The notes under the pieces are model-generated. The model ran no database searches. It saw nothing but the letters and a program-made list of their open reading frames with translations, and was not told where the DNA came from. Of a DNA stretch of 47,230 bases, positions 7,712-17,095 are shown one piece after another. The position numbers and the translations under genes were made by a program. Each line of letters opens with the position of its first letter. Position 1 is the first letter of the stretch. This DNA is from LZORAL124-50-18 sp051208045 (GTDB lineage Bacteria > Pseudomonadota > Gammaproteobacteria > Pseudomonadales > Oleiphilaceae). The stretch covers positions 1-47,230 of the forward strand of contig JBPJFY010000021.1 of NCBI GenBank assembly GCA_051208045.1. The letters are read 5' to 3'.

Positions 7712-10700
7712 CTAATTGGTCAGTTTTACAGCCAGATCATCCAAAGTTTGGGGCTTTTCGATGCCCCAGCCCTGCGCATTATCAACACCGATCTCTGCCA
7801 GCACGTCGAGGATTTCCTGGTTTTCGACAAACTCCGCGATGGTTTGTTTGCCCATCAGATGTGCGATTTCGTTGACCGACTTGACCAAACCGTAGTTGGT
7901 TTGATTCGTCACGATGTCACGAATGAACACGCCATCAATTTTCAGGTAGTCCACGGGCAATTCTTTCAGGTAGGCATACGACGACATGCCGGTGCCAAAG
8001 TCATCCAACGAGAACCGGCAGCCCATGTCCCGAATTTTCTGGACAAACTCCACCGCATAATCCAGGTTTTCAATCGCTGCAGTTTCGGTGACCTCAAAAC
8101 AGATCTTTTCAAGGGGAACCGAGGTATTACGCATTTGAATGGACAGGTATTCCAGGAAACTTTCGTCGCCAAAGGATTGTCCAGACAGGTTAATGGAAAA
8201 TCCGTCGATCCTGTCCAGCGCTTTCGGATGATCTTTCATCCACTTCAGGGCGGTGTTGACCACCCAGCGATCCACCTTGGGCATGCGATTGTACTTTTCA
8301 GCCGCTTCAATGAAATGTGCCGGGGACATGGGTTTGCCGTCATCGTCATTGATGCCGAGCAGGATTTCGTAGTGAGGCTGCTTGGTGCTTGCGGGATCGA
8401 TGGCGCGTATCATCTGGCCCTTCAAGTACAACCAGTTCTGATCCAGGTGCTTGTCGATTTTGGAGATCCAGTTCAACACCCGGTTGCGCAATTGCTTATC
8501 AGTTTCGGTTTCCAGATAGGTGCTGACCCGGTTGCGTCCGCGTTGCTTGGCCTGATCACAGGCGTCCGAACTGTGTTGCAGTACCAGGCTCGGATTTTCG
8601 CTCTCCCGGTCAATCAGCACCAGCCCGATGCTCAGGGTAATGGCGGCGTGTTCCGCGATATCACTGAAATCAATAGAGAGGGCGGTGCGACGCGCACGTT
8701 CGGCGAAGGCATGCCCCACCTCGGTATCACAATCTTCCAGTAACAACCCAAACTCGTTGCCACCCAGCCGTGCCAGACAGGCATTCTCCGGCACGATGGT
8801 TTCCAGCACTTCTGCTGTGCGTTGCAATACTTTGTCGCCTACGTCCGTACCCAGCGTGTTGTTGATCATCTTGAACTGATCTATGTCCAGGTAGCACATC
8901 ACATGCTCCGTGTCCTCTTCGCGGGCACTGGTGATGGCGAGATGCAGTCGTTTTTCAAACTCAAACCGATTGACCAGTCCGGTCAGGCTGTCTTTGGCAG
9001 CTTTCGTTGCTGACTCCTTATCTGCCTGACTCAGTATGTGCGTGAGTACCGTATCGACGAAGGGTTGTTGTACATCCCGGATCACTTCCATCCGGCCTTG
9101 TGCCAGGTGCTCCCTGAGTTCTTCCAGATCCAGATCCAGCTGTTTGATGCCTTGACTGTTCGCGTAAATGAAACAGAAGAGCGTGCCGTTTGACCAAGCA
9201 AGATGCAGATTTTTTTCCGCTATTTCCGGCAAGCGGGCATGTACCCAGCTGCCGGTTTGAAGCTGCCGTGCCCGTTCATTATCAATACTCGCGCCCAATA
9301 AGGGTGGCTCATTCTCCTGATCTGCGTCGGCGTCCTTACCCACCGTCCAGGATTCGGGAACTTCCACCAGCTCATCGGTGGCCTGCTGGAAAAAGACCTG
9401 ATGGATACGTTTGAGCAAGGGTCGATGTTGCGTGTTGCCAAAAGAAATCGTGAGTGCCTGATCCATGTAGGCAAGCAGATCGACAATAGACTTATTGGCA
9501 ACGGGCACCAATTTGCCTTTGATTTTGAGGCTCAGCCAGATGTTCAGCATGATCAGCGCCTGCACATTATCGTGGTAATGGCTGCTGTCTTCCCCTTCTG
9601 AAATGGCCAGCAGGCGCAGATTACGTTGCCAGTACTGATTCACCAGCTCCAGCATGAGTTTCGGTACGCGCTTACCTGCGATGACCCCTGTGATCGACTG
9701 CCGGGAGATCGCTTCGGCATCTTTATTGGTGTATTTCGACGATATCTTGCGGCCACTGTTCTCGAAAGCGGTGCGTAGCCGCACGAGAATTTTGTTGAGC
9801 GCGAGGTCCAGTTTGACCAGTGCATCAAAGCGGCGGTTTCCATCGGACTGCACTTTGGATATCAGCGTGTTTAACCCGGACTCCAGGCGCGGATTCATCT
9901 CGGAATTAATCGCACCCAGCTCCACCAGCTGATTGAGCACTCGCCTGGCCAGATTTTCCCGATCATCGATAAACGTGGGATCATCCAGAATAATTTGGAG
10001 GAAGGAGAGCTGAAGCGGTGCGATCCAGCCCCGAATACTCGGGATCAGACTGTTCTCCTGGGAAACGGCTTTAAAAAGCTGGTCAACGATTTCAATCAGA
10101 CGTACATGAATTGGGGTGAGTTTCGCTCCTGCGTGATCCGGGAACAGGGCCACCAGCTTACGCGAGACCAGATCCACCAAGGGGGTGGATGAGGCAAATT
10201 GACTGTTCTGTTCAAGCAGTTTGCTGATGGCGGCATCCAATTGGTTTTTGGCAAAATCGGTCTTGCCGTCTTTATTTTTTCGTACTGTGGTCGTGCCGGC
10301 TTCCGAACTCGTGGGCTCGGCGCGGTTGTCTTCTGCAATTGCACCGGTCGAACGTGCACTTTTACCCAAAGACGGAGATTCCTGGCCGATGACCAGACCC
10401 GCATCCAGTAACAAGCCGATGAGCTGGCGGTAAAACTCTTTTAGGTGGCGGTGCAGCGCGCGCTCAAAGGCATGATAGACGATCGGGCGGGCGACTTCCG
10501 GTAAGGCCGAGGTGGCAATCAGCTGAAAGAACTGCTCGGTCAGTGACGCAGGCCCGATGGGGCTGTGCTCAGCAGTGATCGTGTGGCCCGACAGTGCGGA
10601 AAAAAACTGATTCAGCAGGGTAATTCGGCTGTGAAGATGGGCATGGGCCTCAGAGAAAATCCGATTGAGTCGTTCGTGCTTTTCCTTGTCTCGCTCGGTG

Positions 10701-11002
10701 GTGAGCGGAATTTCCGGAATTGCCATTTCTGCGGTCAGCATTTCAATCAGATTTGTGGCCAATTGTGCAGGCGATTCAATCTCGACCAGTGAACGATTCT
10801 TTTTCAGCCAAATTTGTGTGAAACGAAGGTCTGAGAGAACAGCTTCGACTTGCGTCAGGCTTTCTGCGGCATGGCATTCGCTGATGGCGTCATTGATGAA
10901 GGCCGTCAAGATGGTACGCCAGCTGCTTTCGACCTGCTGACGAAGTTTGGGGATCAGAACGTCTTCGCTCTGCAGTTGTTCAGGCTTGGTTCTGCCAACC
11001 AT
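7712..11002 (-). CDS. DUF1631-GGDEF-EAL protein, probable c-di-GMP phosphodiesterase
   Basis: The 1096-residue product has a DUF1631 region over ~1-640, a GGDEF domain at ~665-830 and an EAL domain at ~850-1090. The cyclase motif reads GGNEF (747-751), with the key acidic residue replaced by Asn, so cyclase activity is unlikely. The EAL motif is EIL (879-881), keeping the metal-binding Glu. The other catalytic elements look intact: NLSGQS, EVTE, DDFGTG, LKID, AEFVE and the QGWG segment. I therefore predict an active phosphodiesterase with a GTP-binding or inert GGDEF. No transmembrane segment is visible, so it should be cytoplasmic, perhaps bound to partners through DUF1631. GGA lies 7-8 bases before the ATG. 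It stands alone, divergent from the LNS2 gene. Confidence 0.9.
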   Translation of the reverse strand: MVGRTKPEQLQSEDVLIPKLRQQVESSWRTILTAFINDAISECHAAESLTQVEAVLSDLRFTQIWLKKNRSLVEIESPAQLATNLIEMLTAEMAIPEIPLTTERDKEKHERLNRIFSEAHAHLHSRITLLNQFFSALSGHTITAEHSPIGPASLTEQFFQLIATSALPEVARPIVYHAFERALHRHLKEFYRQLIGLLLDAGLVIGQESPSLGKSARSTGAIAEDNRAEPTSSEAGTTTVRKNKDGKTDFAKNQLDAAISKLLEQNSQFASSTPLVDLVSRKLVALFPDHAGAKLTPIHVRLIEIVDQLFKAVSQENSLIPSIRGWIAPLQLSFLQIILDDPTFIDDRENLARRVLNQLVELGAINSEMNPRLESGLNTLISKVQSDGNRRFDALVKLDLALNKILVRLRTAFENSGRKISSKYTNKDAEAISRQSITGVIAGKRVPKLMLELVNQYWQRNLRLLAISEGEDSSHYHDNVQALIMLNIWLSLKIKGKLVPVANKSIVDLLAYMDQALTISFGNTQHRPLLKRIHQVFFQQATDELVEVPESWTVGKDADADQENEPPLLGASIDNERARQLQTGSWVHARLPEIAEKNLHLAWSNGTLFCFIYANSQGIKQLDLDLEELREHLAQGRMEVIRDVQQPFVDTVLTHILSQADKESATKAAKDSLTGLVNRFEFEKRLHLAITSAREEDTEHVMCYLDIDQFKMINNTLGTDVGDKVLQRTAEVLETIVPENACLARLGGNEFGLLLEDCDTEVGHAFAERARRTALSIDFSDIAEHAAITLSIGLVLIDRESENPSLVLQHSSDACDQAKQRGRNRVSTYLETETDKQLRNRVLNWISKIDKHLDQNWLYLKGQMIRAIDPASTKQPHYEILLGINDDDGKPMSPAHFIEAAEKYNRMPKVDRWVVNTALKWMKDHPKALDRIDGFSINLSGQSFGDESFLEYLSIQMRNTSVPLEKICFEVTETAAIENLDYAVEFVQKIRDMGCRFSLDDFGTGMSSYAYLKELPVDYLKIDGVFIRDIVTNQTNYGLVKSVNEIAHLMGKQTIAEFVENQEILDVLAEIGVDNAQGWGIEKPQTLDDLAVKLTN

Positions 11003-11275
11003 TACGTATTCCGGATTGAGATGGTTCGTCCTCCTGTCATTGTGTTATTCGAAGGCCCGGTGGTCAACGATGAAAGTTAGCGGGGAGGAAATATACAGTG
11101 TATCTCTTTTTTACAGAATTGCCTTAATAAACGTCAAGCTTCGCCGTGTAATTTTATTTTGTGGCACAGTTAACATTCGAAAAAGAAACAAATGTACCAT
11201 TATTGAATTTGTGTTGAATAAAAGTGACACTCCTGTTGCACAAAATAACAACAATCTTAAAACGGAGTTTGTAAG

Positions 11276-12295
11276 ATGCACCCGAAAAAAATGAATCCAC
11301 TCAGAAAGCACATCCACGCCATCGTTGCTGGTGCGGTGTTGGTCGGAACCACTGCGGTCTCCAACACTACGTTGGCCGCCAATGCCTGTACCGATTACGA
11401 CGCCATCGATTATGCGCCCGCCTTTACCTATCCTTCCAAGACCGGCTTCCGGTATTTCTGGAATCGCTGGTTGGCGGCGGATACGCCATACCATATGGGG
11501 CATGACCAGATTGTCGCGGAAGGCCAAGGCACGACCGTGGTCGGCAAGTTCGATTATGGAGCGGTATTTCATAAAGACCTGGAACATGAGTATGTGAATG
11601 CGTATCTCACGGGAACAGGCATGAGCGGCTGGCAAAGTCTGGGCCGTTATAAAACTAACAGTGATGGCAAGATCTTTGTGTCCGTGCCTGCACTGTCGGA
11701 AGGACAATATCAGGTCAAGATGGTGGTGCGTGGGGATTTGAGCGAAACCACTGCCTATGTGACCGTGGTGAAACCTGGCGCGAAAGCGGTGTTGTTTGAT
11801 ATTGATGAAACGTTGACCGCCGATGACCTGGAACAGATTCTGGATTACACCGGCATCGAAGTCGCTGATGCGCGGGGTGGTGCGGGTGAACTGGTGCGCC
11901 ATTACGTGGCGCAGGGCTATCATCCCATTTTCGTGACTGGGCGTTCCTACTGGTATGCGAAAGGATCACGAGCTTGGCTGGCGAATCACCTGGGTGTGCC
12001 CGATTTCACCCTGCGAACCACCATGAGCAATGGCACCGGTCTGTTCCATGTCGCGGATTACAAAGCGGCGGAGATCCTCAACTTTATGCTCAATGGGGTG
12101 GAGATTTTCCGGGCCTATGGCAACGCGACTACCGATATAGAAGCCTACGAAACGGCTGGCATTTCCAAATCGCACACGTACATCGTTGGCGACAATGCGG
12201 GAGCGAATGGTACCCAGGCGATTGCCAGTGGAGACTACTGGAATCACCTCTACAATGTGGCGTATCCAGACACGCCGCACAGTGGTTGTTACTGA
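11276..12295 (+). CDS. Exported LNS2/HAD-type phosphatase
   Basis: A 339-residue protein with a signal peptide (hydrophobic ~14-30, cleavage near LAANA) and a haloacid-dehalogenase core of the LNS2 type found in lipins and PITPNM proteins. The nucleophile motif is DIDET (Asp175, Asp177), followed by VTGRSYW (motif II Thr) and GDNAGAN (acidic motif IV). Residues ~35-165 are a beta-rich domain (YVNAYLTGTGMSGWQ, QVKMVVRGD) resembling the transfer-protein-linked module in front of animal LNS2 domains. Lipins dephosphorylate phosphatidic acid; the substrate here is unknown and would be met in the periplasm or outside. GGAG lies 9 bases before the ATG. It is probably transcribed alone. Confidence 0.8.
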   Translation: MHPKKMNPLRKHIHAIVAGAVLVGTTAVSNTTLAANACTDYDAIDYAPAFTYPSKTGFRYFWNRWLAADTPYHMGHDQIVAEGQGTTVVGKFDYGAVFHKDLEHEYVNAYLTGTGMSGWQSLGRYKTNSDGKIFVSVPALSEGQYQVKMVVRGDLSETTAYVTVVKPGAKAVLFDIDETLTADDLEQILDYTGIEVADARGGAGELVRHYVAQGYHPIFVTGRSYWYAKGSRAWLANHLGVPDFTLRTTMSNGTGLFHVADYKAAEILNFMLNGVEIFRAYGNATTDIEAYETAGISKSHTYIVGDNAGANGTQAIASGDYWNHLYNVAYPDTPHSGCY

Positions 12296-12315
12296 GGCGG
12301 ACTGGTTCTAGCTCA

Positions 12316-12341
12316 GCGAGCTTTGGTTTTGCCGAAGCTCG
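12316..12341. other. Hairpin after the LNS2 gene
   Basis: GCGAGCTT (12316-12323) and AAGCTCGC (12334-12341) form a perfect 8-bp stem between the convergent LNS2 and DUF2750 genes. There is no T-tract on either side, so a terminator role is uncertain. Confidence 0.35.
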
Positions 12342-12376
12342 CACCTGAAACCATGGGAAAAGTCACCGTTGAATGA

Positions 12377-12763
12377 TCAAAATTGACTGGACAACGCGTC
12401 CTGAAGATCATTGGCCAGCTCTTCCGGTTCGGTGATCCACAGGGTGCCGTCCTGCCCCGGTATCACGCCCACTTCCAGCCCGTCGCGTTTCAACCCAGGT
12501 ATCCACTTTTTAAAAAACTCCGGCAAGGAAACGCTTTTGGGGATCAAGCGCTCAGCGCTGTTGTCATAAGCGGATGCCAAATGTTCACTGGGCCAGACGG
12601 GTAAGTACTCTATCTGGTATTCTTCGGCAAAAATTTTCAGGAATTGCTTGTCGTTATTGATCAGTATCCAGACTTCCCTTTGCTCAGCGACTTCGTCCAG
12701 AAAGTAATCGTATCTTTCTTCGCAACTCAGGCTGGCTATGTTTTCCGGAGCGTTCTTGGTCAT
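12377..12763 (-). CDS. DUF2750 domain protein
   Basis: A small cytoplasmic protein of 128 residues. The pattern ERYDYFLDEVAEQREVW, then LPVWPSEHLASAY and a central PEFFKKWIPGLKRDGLEVGV segment, is typical of DUF2750, a family of unknown function common in gammaproteobacteria. It fills the usual family length. No catalytic residues are known. It lies downstream of the DUF4214-DUF1566 gene on the same strand, 140 bases away and behind a terminator-like hairpin, so separate transcription is likely. Confidence 0.8.
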   Translation of the reverse strand: MTKNAPENIASLSCEERYDYFLDEVAEQREVWILINNDKQFLKIFAEEYQIEYLPVWPSEHLASAYDNSAERLIPKSVSLPEFFKKWIPGLKRDGLEVGVIPGQDGTLWITEPEELANDLQDALSSQF

Positions 12764-12845
12764 GGCGTGTCTCTGTGTCGAATGAGCGGATATTCCGCAG
12801 TGTCGGGGGCATGCCCCTATTCTATGAGGATATCGCTCATTCGGC

Positions 12846-12874
12846 CAAAGAAAATATCACCCACGGCAGTGGGT
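12846..12874 (-). terminator. Candidate terminator of the DUF4214-DUF1566 gene
   Basis: On the minus strand ACCCAC (12874-12869) pairs with GTGGGT (12864-12859) over a 4-base loop and is followed by the T-rich stretch ATATTTTCTTT (12856-12846). It lies about 32 bases past the stop of the minus-strand gene ending at 12906. The stem is short, so strength is uncertain. Confidence 0.45.
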
Positions 12875-12905
12875 GGTGGCTGGTTTCAGGGAAGGTCCCG
12901 TCTGC

Positions 12906-14684
12906 TCACTCCTGTGTCGCCGAACGTACCAGCCGCACATAATTGTATATTCGGATGGCATCGCCCTGCGGGCCGTGGCCTTGGGGGTAGTCGTCGGGGT
13001 CGCCTGCTTTGGGGTCACTGCGTTGCGCGCCGGCGCCGTGCACATCCACCCAGTTGCCCATGTAGCCCAGTGCGCGGCCAAAGCTGATGTAGGCGGTATT
13101 CGCCCCGGGGAAAGGAGAGCCGTTGATGTGGGTGGTGTTACTCCAGAAAAACGGATAGTCTGCCAGCCCTGCTTCGTTGGTAATCAGACTGGTGTCAAAG
13201 ATCGGATCAATCGCTGCGGAAGACGAGGTGTCCGGTGAGCGGCTGTAGTCCATCAAGCTGTGTAACTCTTTGATGTTGGGCAGTCGCCAATCGGTGTGAC
13301 CCAGATGGGCCTGCGCATTCATGGCGGCCACATACGCCAGGGCCTCCTCAAAGTTGAGCCCTGTATTGCTGTCACTTTGAGCCCACATCAGGCCGGTCGC
13401 CTGATCAGAGATGGTGCCATCGCCATTATCTGCAAAGTTGTTGACCCCATAGGTGTTGTTTTCACGAATGCACTGCACCAGAAAGACTTTTTCCTGACCA
13501 TTGAGCACCAGTCCATAGCCTTTGATGCGTCCATCCGCCAGATTCAGGCCGAACAGGGTATTGCCGCCATCATTCGCGGTGTTAGACACATACAGGGTGC
13601 TGGAGGCATATTGGGCGTCGATGGTGCGTTCGCCTGCGCTGGTGTCGCCATAGGCGAAGTCAAAGAACGTGGTATTCACAAACGGTGTTTGCCCCGCGCT
13701 GGTGCCGCTTTCGCCACTGGGGTCGATACCGCGAAAATCCATCAGAGAGTAGAGCTGCTTGATGGTGGGCAGGGTCCAGTCATCGTGTCCGGCCAGAGAC
13801 AGATTGGTGCAATAGGCGGCGGCTTGTGAGTACGTCAGTTTGTCGGTGTAGGTAATGCTGCCATCGCCATTGGTATCCGGGGACTGTTGCCAAATCAATC
13901 CGGTGACGTTGTCTTTCACAGTACCGTCACCTTGATCTGTGTAATTGAAATCCTCCCCGGAAAACTGCGCGTCCTGCCCGTAAAGCGAGCTGCCTGCGGA
14001 TGGACAGGTAATCGCGGTGCCGGTGCTGTTGTAGCAGGTGGTTTGACCGGTATCCACGATGGCGTAGGTCAGGCTTGCCGGCGTCATGTCTTCACCGGAA
14101 AGCGCAGCCACGGTGGCCAGTGCCGTGTCGACCGAGTCCTGTGTGGCGTCGACAGCGGCGAGCAGCGTTGCAGCGCTGTCTATTTGCGCCGCGTTATATT
14201 CCAGGTTATGCGTCGCTACCGCCTCCGAGTAGGCCGTGGCCACCGTCAGCTTGTTGGTCACGATGGTTGCATCGTCGGTACCCGCCTGCACCCCATTGGC
14301 GATGTCCAGGGCGATAGACGCGAGGGTGAGTCGACCGCTGTCCAGTTCCGCCAGATAGAAATTCAATCCTCCTTCATCCGCGCTCCGCCCAAACAGGCTT
14401 TCGTAGATGTTGTTGATCTGCTGCGCATGGCTTTGGCTGGCGAAGCGATCGTTGTACTCGGCAGACGTGCCAAACGCATCGATGATGCTGTTCAGGTTGC
14501 CGCCGGTCGCTTGCAGTTCACTGCTCCACCAGGCAATGCCCGCCGGGTCTCCGGGCCGACTGTAGTAGGCCACATACATTTCCTGCACCTGGTCATCAAA
14601 CGTATTCGCCTGAGCCGGGCCGCCCAGCCAGAGGCTGCATGCAATGAGGTAAAGTAGGGGGGGTGAAAAGCGTTTGTGTGCCAT
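12906..14684 (-). CDS. Secreted DUF4214 protein with two DUF1566 (Lcl C-terminal) domains
   Basis: The ATG at 14684 is chosen because AGGA precedes it by 8 bases and it opens directly onto a signal peptide (MAHKRFSPPLLYLIACSLW, cleavage near AQAN). A longer frame to 14807 adds 41 unlikely residues. The 592-residue product has DUF4214 at ~30-150 (YVAYYSRPGDPAG, SIIDAFG, ESLFGRSAD). Two DUF1566 copies follow, starting near 245 (GDGTVKDNVTGLIWQ, DDWTLPTIKQLYSLMD) and near 414 (GDGTISDQATGLMWAQ, DWRLPNIKELHSLMDY). DUF1566 is the C-terminal domain of the Legionella collagen-like adhesin Lcl, so binding to a surface or glycan is a reasonable inference. It is divergent from the binding-protein gene at 14832. 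Confidence 0.88.
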   Translation of the reverse strand: MAHKRFSPPLLYLIACSLWLGGPAQANTFDDQVQEMYVAYYSRPGDPAGIAWWSSELQATGGNLNSIIDAFGTSAEYNDRFASQSHAQQINNIYESLFGRSADEGGLNFYLAELDSGRLTLASIALDIANGVQAGTDDATIVTNKLTVATAYSEAVATHNLEYNAAQIDSAATLLAAVDATQDSVDTALATVAALSGEDMTPASLTYAIVDTGQTTCYNSTGTAITCPSAGSSLYGQDAQFSGEDFNYTDQGDGTVKDNVTGLIWQQSPDTNGDGSITYTDKLTYSQAAAYCTNLSLAGHDDWTLPTIKQLYSLMDFRGIDPSGESGTSAGQTPFVNTTFFDFAYGDTSAGERTIDAQYASSTLYVSNTANDGGNTLFGLNLADGRIKGYGLVLNGQEKVFLVQCIRENNTYGVNNFADNGDGTISDQATGLMWAQSDSNTGLNFEEALAYVAAMNAQAHLGHTDWRLPNIKELHSLMDYSRSPDTSSSAAIDPIFDTSLITNEAGLADYPFFWSNTTHINGSPFPGANTAYISFGRALGYMGNWVDVHGAGAQRSDPKAGDPDDYPQGHGPQGDAIRIYNYVRLVRSATQE

Positions 14685-14831
14685 AATAAGATTCCTGATG
14701 CATATTGAATTGATCGTTTTATAAGCATAAGCAGTCATTTGCGCAGCGTCGATGGGGAAATGTGTAAATAAAGAGGAACTCTGTGCTAAGTTTATAAAGA
14801 CGTGCATTTAAACTTTTTAGGTAAAGGGCAT

Positions 14832-15626
14832 ATGACACAGGCTTTGCCGCAAAGAAATTTCGGTGTTGCTGGCAATGTTATGGCTCTGGTGGCAGGCCTG
14901 AGTTTGCTGTGGATTTCGGCAGACGCGCGAGCACAATCCGGCGAAGAGCCCATCAGCATTGCTGTGCCAAGAATATCGAACTTGCTGGAAGAGAATAATT
15001 CAGGCTTGTATCAGCGCATCATCGCAGAGGCTCTACCAGAAAGCGAGGCACGATCTGCCGGATACCGGATATCCCAGCCGTTTTTCCCCTATAAGCGTGC
15101 GTTAGCCGTGTTTCTGAATGGATCGGCGGATTGTGTGTTTTCATTCACCAAAGTGGCAGAAAGGGAACTCGGCGCAGACCGTATTGTCGCCAGTTTTCCA
15201 CTGGGTGCTTTTGGTTATTTCATGTTTTCAAGGCAGGGCGAGCCCGCACTGACAATGCCCGAACAGCTCAAAGGAAAAAAGGTGGGCGGCGTGGTTGGGC
15301 ATGATAGCTATTATCAGCACGCGATTGGTGACATTGAGTTGCAGTTGGTGGCGAGTGATGAACAAAATATCGAACTGTTGAAGCTGGGCAGAATTGATTA
15401 CTTGATCGGCGCGATACCTGATATTTTGCCCTATGCCGGGGAGTTAACGTATTCACTGGATGCGCCGCTGATAAAGAGTTTTGATCGCGTCACTTGTCAC
15501 AACAATCCCCGGAATCAGCGGTTTGTGACGTTCCTTTCATCGCGATTGCGTCACCTGAAGGAGCACGGTGGTTATCAACGGTTGGCAGGAAACCTTTACC
15601 TCGATTTTGACAGTAGCACTCAGTAG
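14832..15626 (+). CDS. Periplasmic solute-binding protein (SBP family 3-like)
   Basis: A 264-residue exported protein with a signal peptide over ~12-36 (LSLLWISADARAQS). The fold follows the type II binding proteins of the amino-acid/ABC family 3 kind: an IAVPRISNLL start strand, a hinge near residue 150 (LKGKKVGGVVGHDSYY) and LGRIDYLIG in the second lobe. Short members without transporter genes often serve as sensor inputs. It heads a plus-strand run with an HD-GYP gene 68 bases on, a PilZ gene and a kinase-like gene, so a ligand-sensing role upstream of c-di-GMP is plausible but unproven. A GTG at 14802 also opens the frame; the ATG with AAGGG upstream is preferred. It resembles the gene at 30976. 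Confidence 0.72.
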   Translation: MTQALPQRNFGVAGNVMALVAGLSLLWISADARAQSGEEPISIAVPRISNLLEENNSGLYQRIIAEALPESEARSAGYRISQPFFPYKRALAVFLNGSADCVFSFTKVAERELGADRIVASFPLGAFGYFMFSRQGEPALTMPEQLKGKKVGGVVGHDSYYQHAIGDIELQLVASDEQNIELLKLGRIDYLIGAIPDILPYAGELTYSLDAPLIKSFDRVTCHNNPRNQRFVTFLSSRLRHLKEHGGYQRLAGNLYLDFDSSTQ

Positions 15627-15694
15627 AGCCGGCTGGACGCTGTATGAAAAATGGACTATTACTGGTAATTCGAACCACTGTTTAGCGAACACCC

Positions 15695-17080
15695 ATGCCC
15701 AAACCGGTCCACACCGACATCACAGAATTGAAAATTCCGGTGAGCAAGCTGGAAATGGGCATGCACGTGGTTCGATTGGATCGCCCCTGGCTGGAAACCG
15801 ACTTTCTGATTCAGGGCTTTGTGGTCCATGACGAGGAAACCATTCACGCCTTGGCGAGTCAGTGTGATTATGTGTTCGTGGAAGCGCGATTCGAAACGCG
15901 TGATATTGATGAGCACAACAAACAGGACCTGACCACCAAAAAGCAGGGCTTTTTTTCCCGGCTCACCCGACGCAAGCCCCAGAAGATTCAAACCCCGACC
16001 AAGCAACCCACCAAGCACGGTATTCAGCGTCCACCGCTGAAACATAAGAAGATTACCTATTCCAATCGCATTCGAACGGAGCGGGAATTACCCGTCGCCA
16101 AAACGGCCTATGCTTCCGCCAAGACCACGGTAAAGTCCATCATGAACGGTGTGCGTCTGGGGCGGATGATTGACATGAACCAGGCGCGCAGCACGGTGGA
16201 TGAGGTGGTGGACAGTATTCTCCGGAACCCGGATGCACTGACCTGTCTGGTCAAACTGAAAAACAAGGACGAATACACCGCTGAGCACTCACTGAACGTG
16301 TGTATCCTCACGGCAACATTTGCGCGCCATCTGGGGCATGAAGAGGCGGATGTACGACAGGCGGCGCTCTGTGGGCTGCTGCATGACGTGGGTAAAGCCA
16401 GAGTGCCCGATGAGATATTGAACAAAGAAGGGCGGTATACCGCTGAAGAGCTCGATGTTATGAAAGAGCACCCCACTCATGGGCGGGACCTGCTGATGGA
16501 AATGGATACAAGTGATTTGATCGCGGTGGATGTGGCGTACAGTCATCATGAACGCCTGGATGGCAATGGGTATCCGCGCGGGCTGTTCGGGCCGCATATT
16601 TCCTATTTTTCAAAAATGGTGGCGATCACCGATTGCTATGACGCCATTACCAGTACCCGCGTGTACGATGGTGCACGGGCCTCCATGGAAGCGCTGGATA
16701 TTATCTACAAGTGCCGAGGCCGGCAGTTTGACGCCCAGCTGGCGATCGAGTTCATCAAGTGCATTGGCATCTATCCACCGGGGTCGATTGTGGAATTCAC
16801 CAACGGTGAAGTCGGAATTATTGTGTCTTCACAGGAAAAGAACAAGCTGCGTCCGCGCGTCTGGTTGGTTCGGGATGCCAATAAATCGGAGGGCTATAAC
16901 CGCATGGTGGATCTGCATGCCAAGGATGTGGACCCGAAAGGTCAGCCCTACGTCATCGCGCATGAATTGCCGAATGGTGCCTTTGGGGTTGATTTAAAGG
17001 AGTACGTGAAGCGCGGATTAGTGCTGAGCACACCGCATAAAGATCTGGACATCGATTTCGATGATTTTCCGCAAATTTGA
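15695..17080 (+). CDS. DUF3391-HD-GYP cyclic di-GMP phosphodiesterase
   Basis: A 461-residue cytoplasmic protein. Residues ~10-75 are the DUF3391 module found in front of HD-GYP domains (PVSKLEMGMHVVRLDRPW). A basic linker follows at ~80-130, rich in Lys, Arg and Pro. The HD-GYP domain covers ~165-370 with HD at 230-231 (LLHDVGKARVP), a HHERLDGNGYP segment and GYP at 292-294, all catalytic residues being present. Such enzymes cleave c-di-GMP to pGpG or GMP. The next gene, 15 bases on, is a PilZ protein. It is paralogous to the gene at 39318, which lacks the basic linker. Confidence 0.93.
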   Translation: MPKPVHTDITELKIPVSKLEMGMHVVRLDRPWLETDFLIQGFVVHDEETIHALASQCDYVFVEARFETRDIDEHNKQDLTTKKQGFFSRLTRRKPQKIQTPTKQPTKHGIQRPPLKHKKITYSNRIRTERELPVAKTAYASAKTTVKSIMNGVRLGRMIDMNQARSTVDEVVDSILRNPDALTCLVKLKNKDEYTAEHSLNVCILTATFARHLGHEEADVRQAALCGLLHDVGKARVPDEILNKEGRYTAEELDVMKEHPTHGRDLLMEMDTSDLIAVDVAYSHHERLDGNGYPRGLFGPHISYFSKMVAITDCYDAITSTRVYDGARASMEALDIIYKCRGRQFDAQLAIEFIKCIGIYPPGSIVEFTNGEVGIIVSSQEKNKLRPRVWLVRDANKSEGYNRMVDLHAKDVDPKGQPYVIAHELPNGAFGVDLKEYVKRGLVLSTPHKDLDIDFDDFPQI

Positions 17081-17095
17081 TAACCGGGAATGCCC

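Noticed and set aside
7682..8743. 353-codon plus-strand frame opposite the DUF1631-GGDEF-EAL gene
   Set aside because: It is the antisense of the conserved EAL domain, whose motifs prove the minus strand. The plus-strand product shows no family pattern.
11111..11923. 270-codon minus-strand frame over the LNS2 gene
   Set aside because: It runs antisense to the signal peptide and HAD motifs of the plus-strand gene and lacks a ribosome site.
13887..14657. 256-codon plus-strand frame opposite the DUF4214-DUF1566 gene
   Set aside because: Antisense of recognisable DUF4214 and DUF1566 domains; no protein features of its own.
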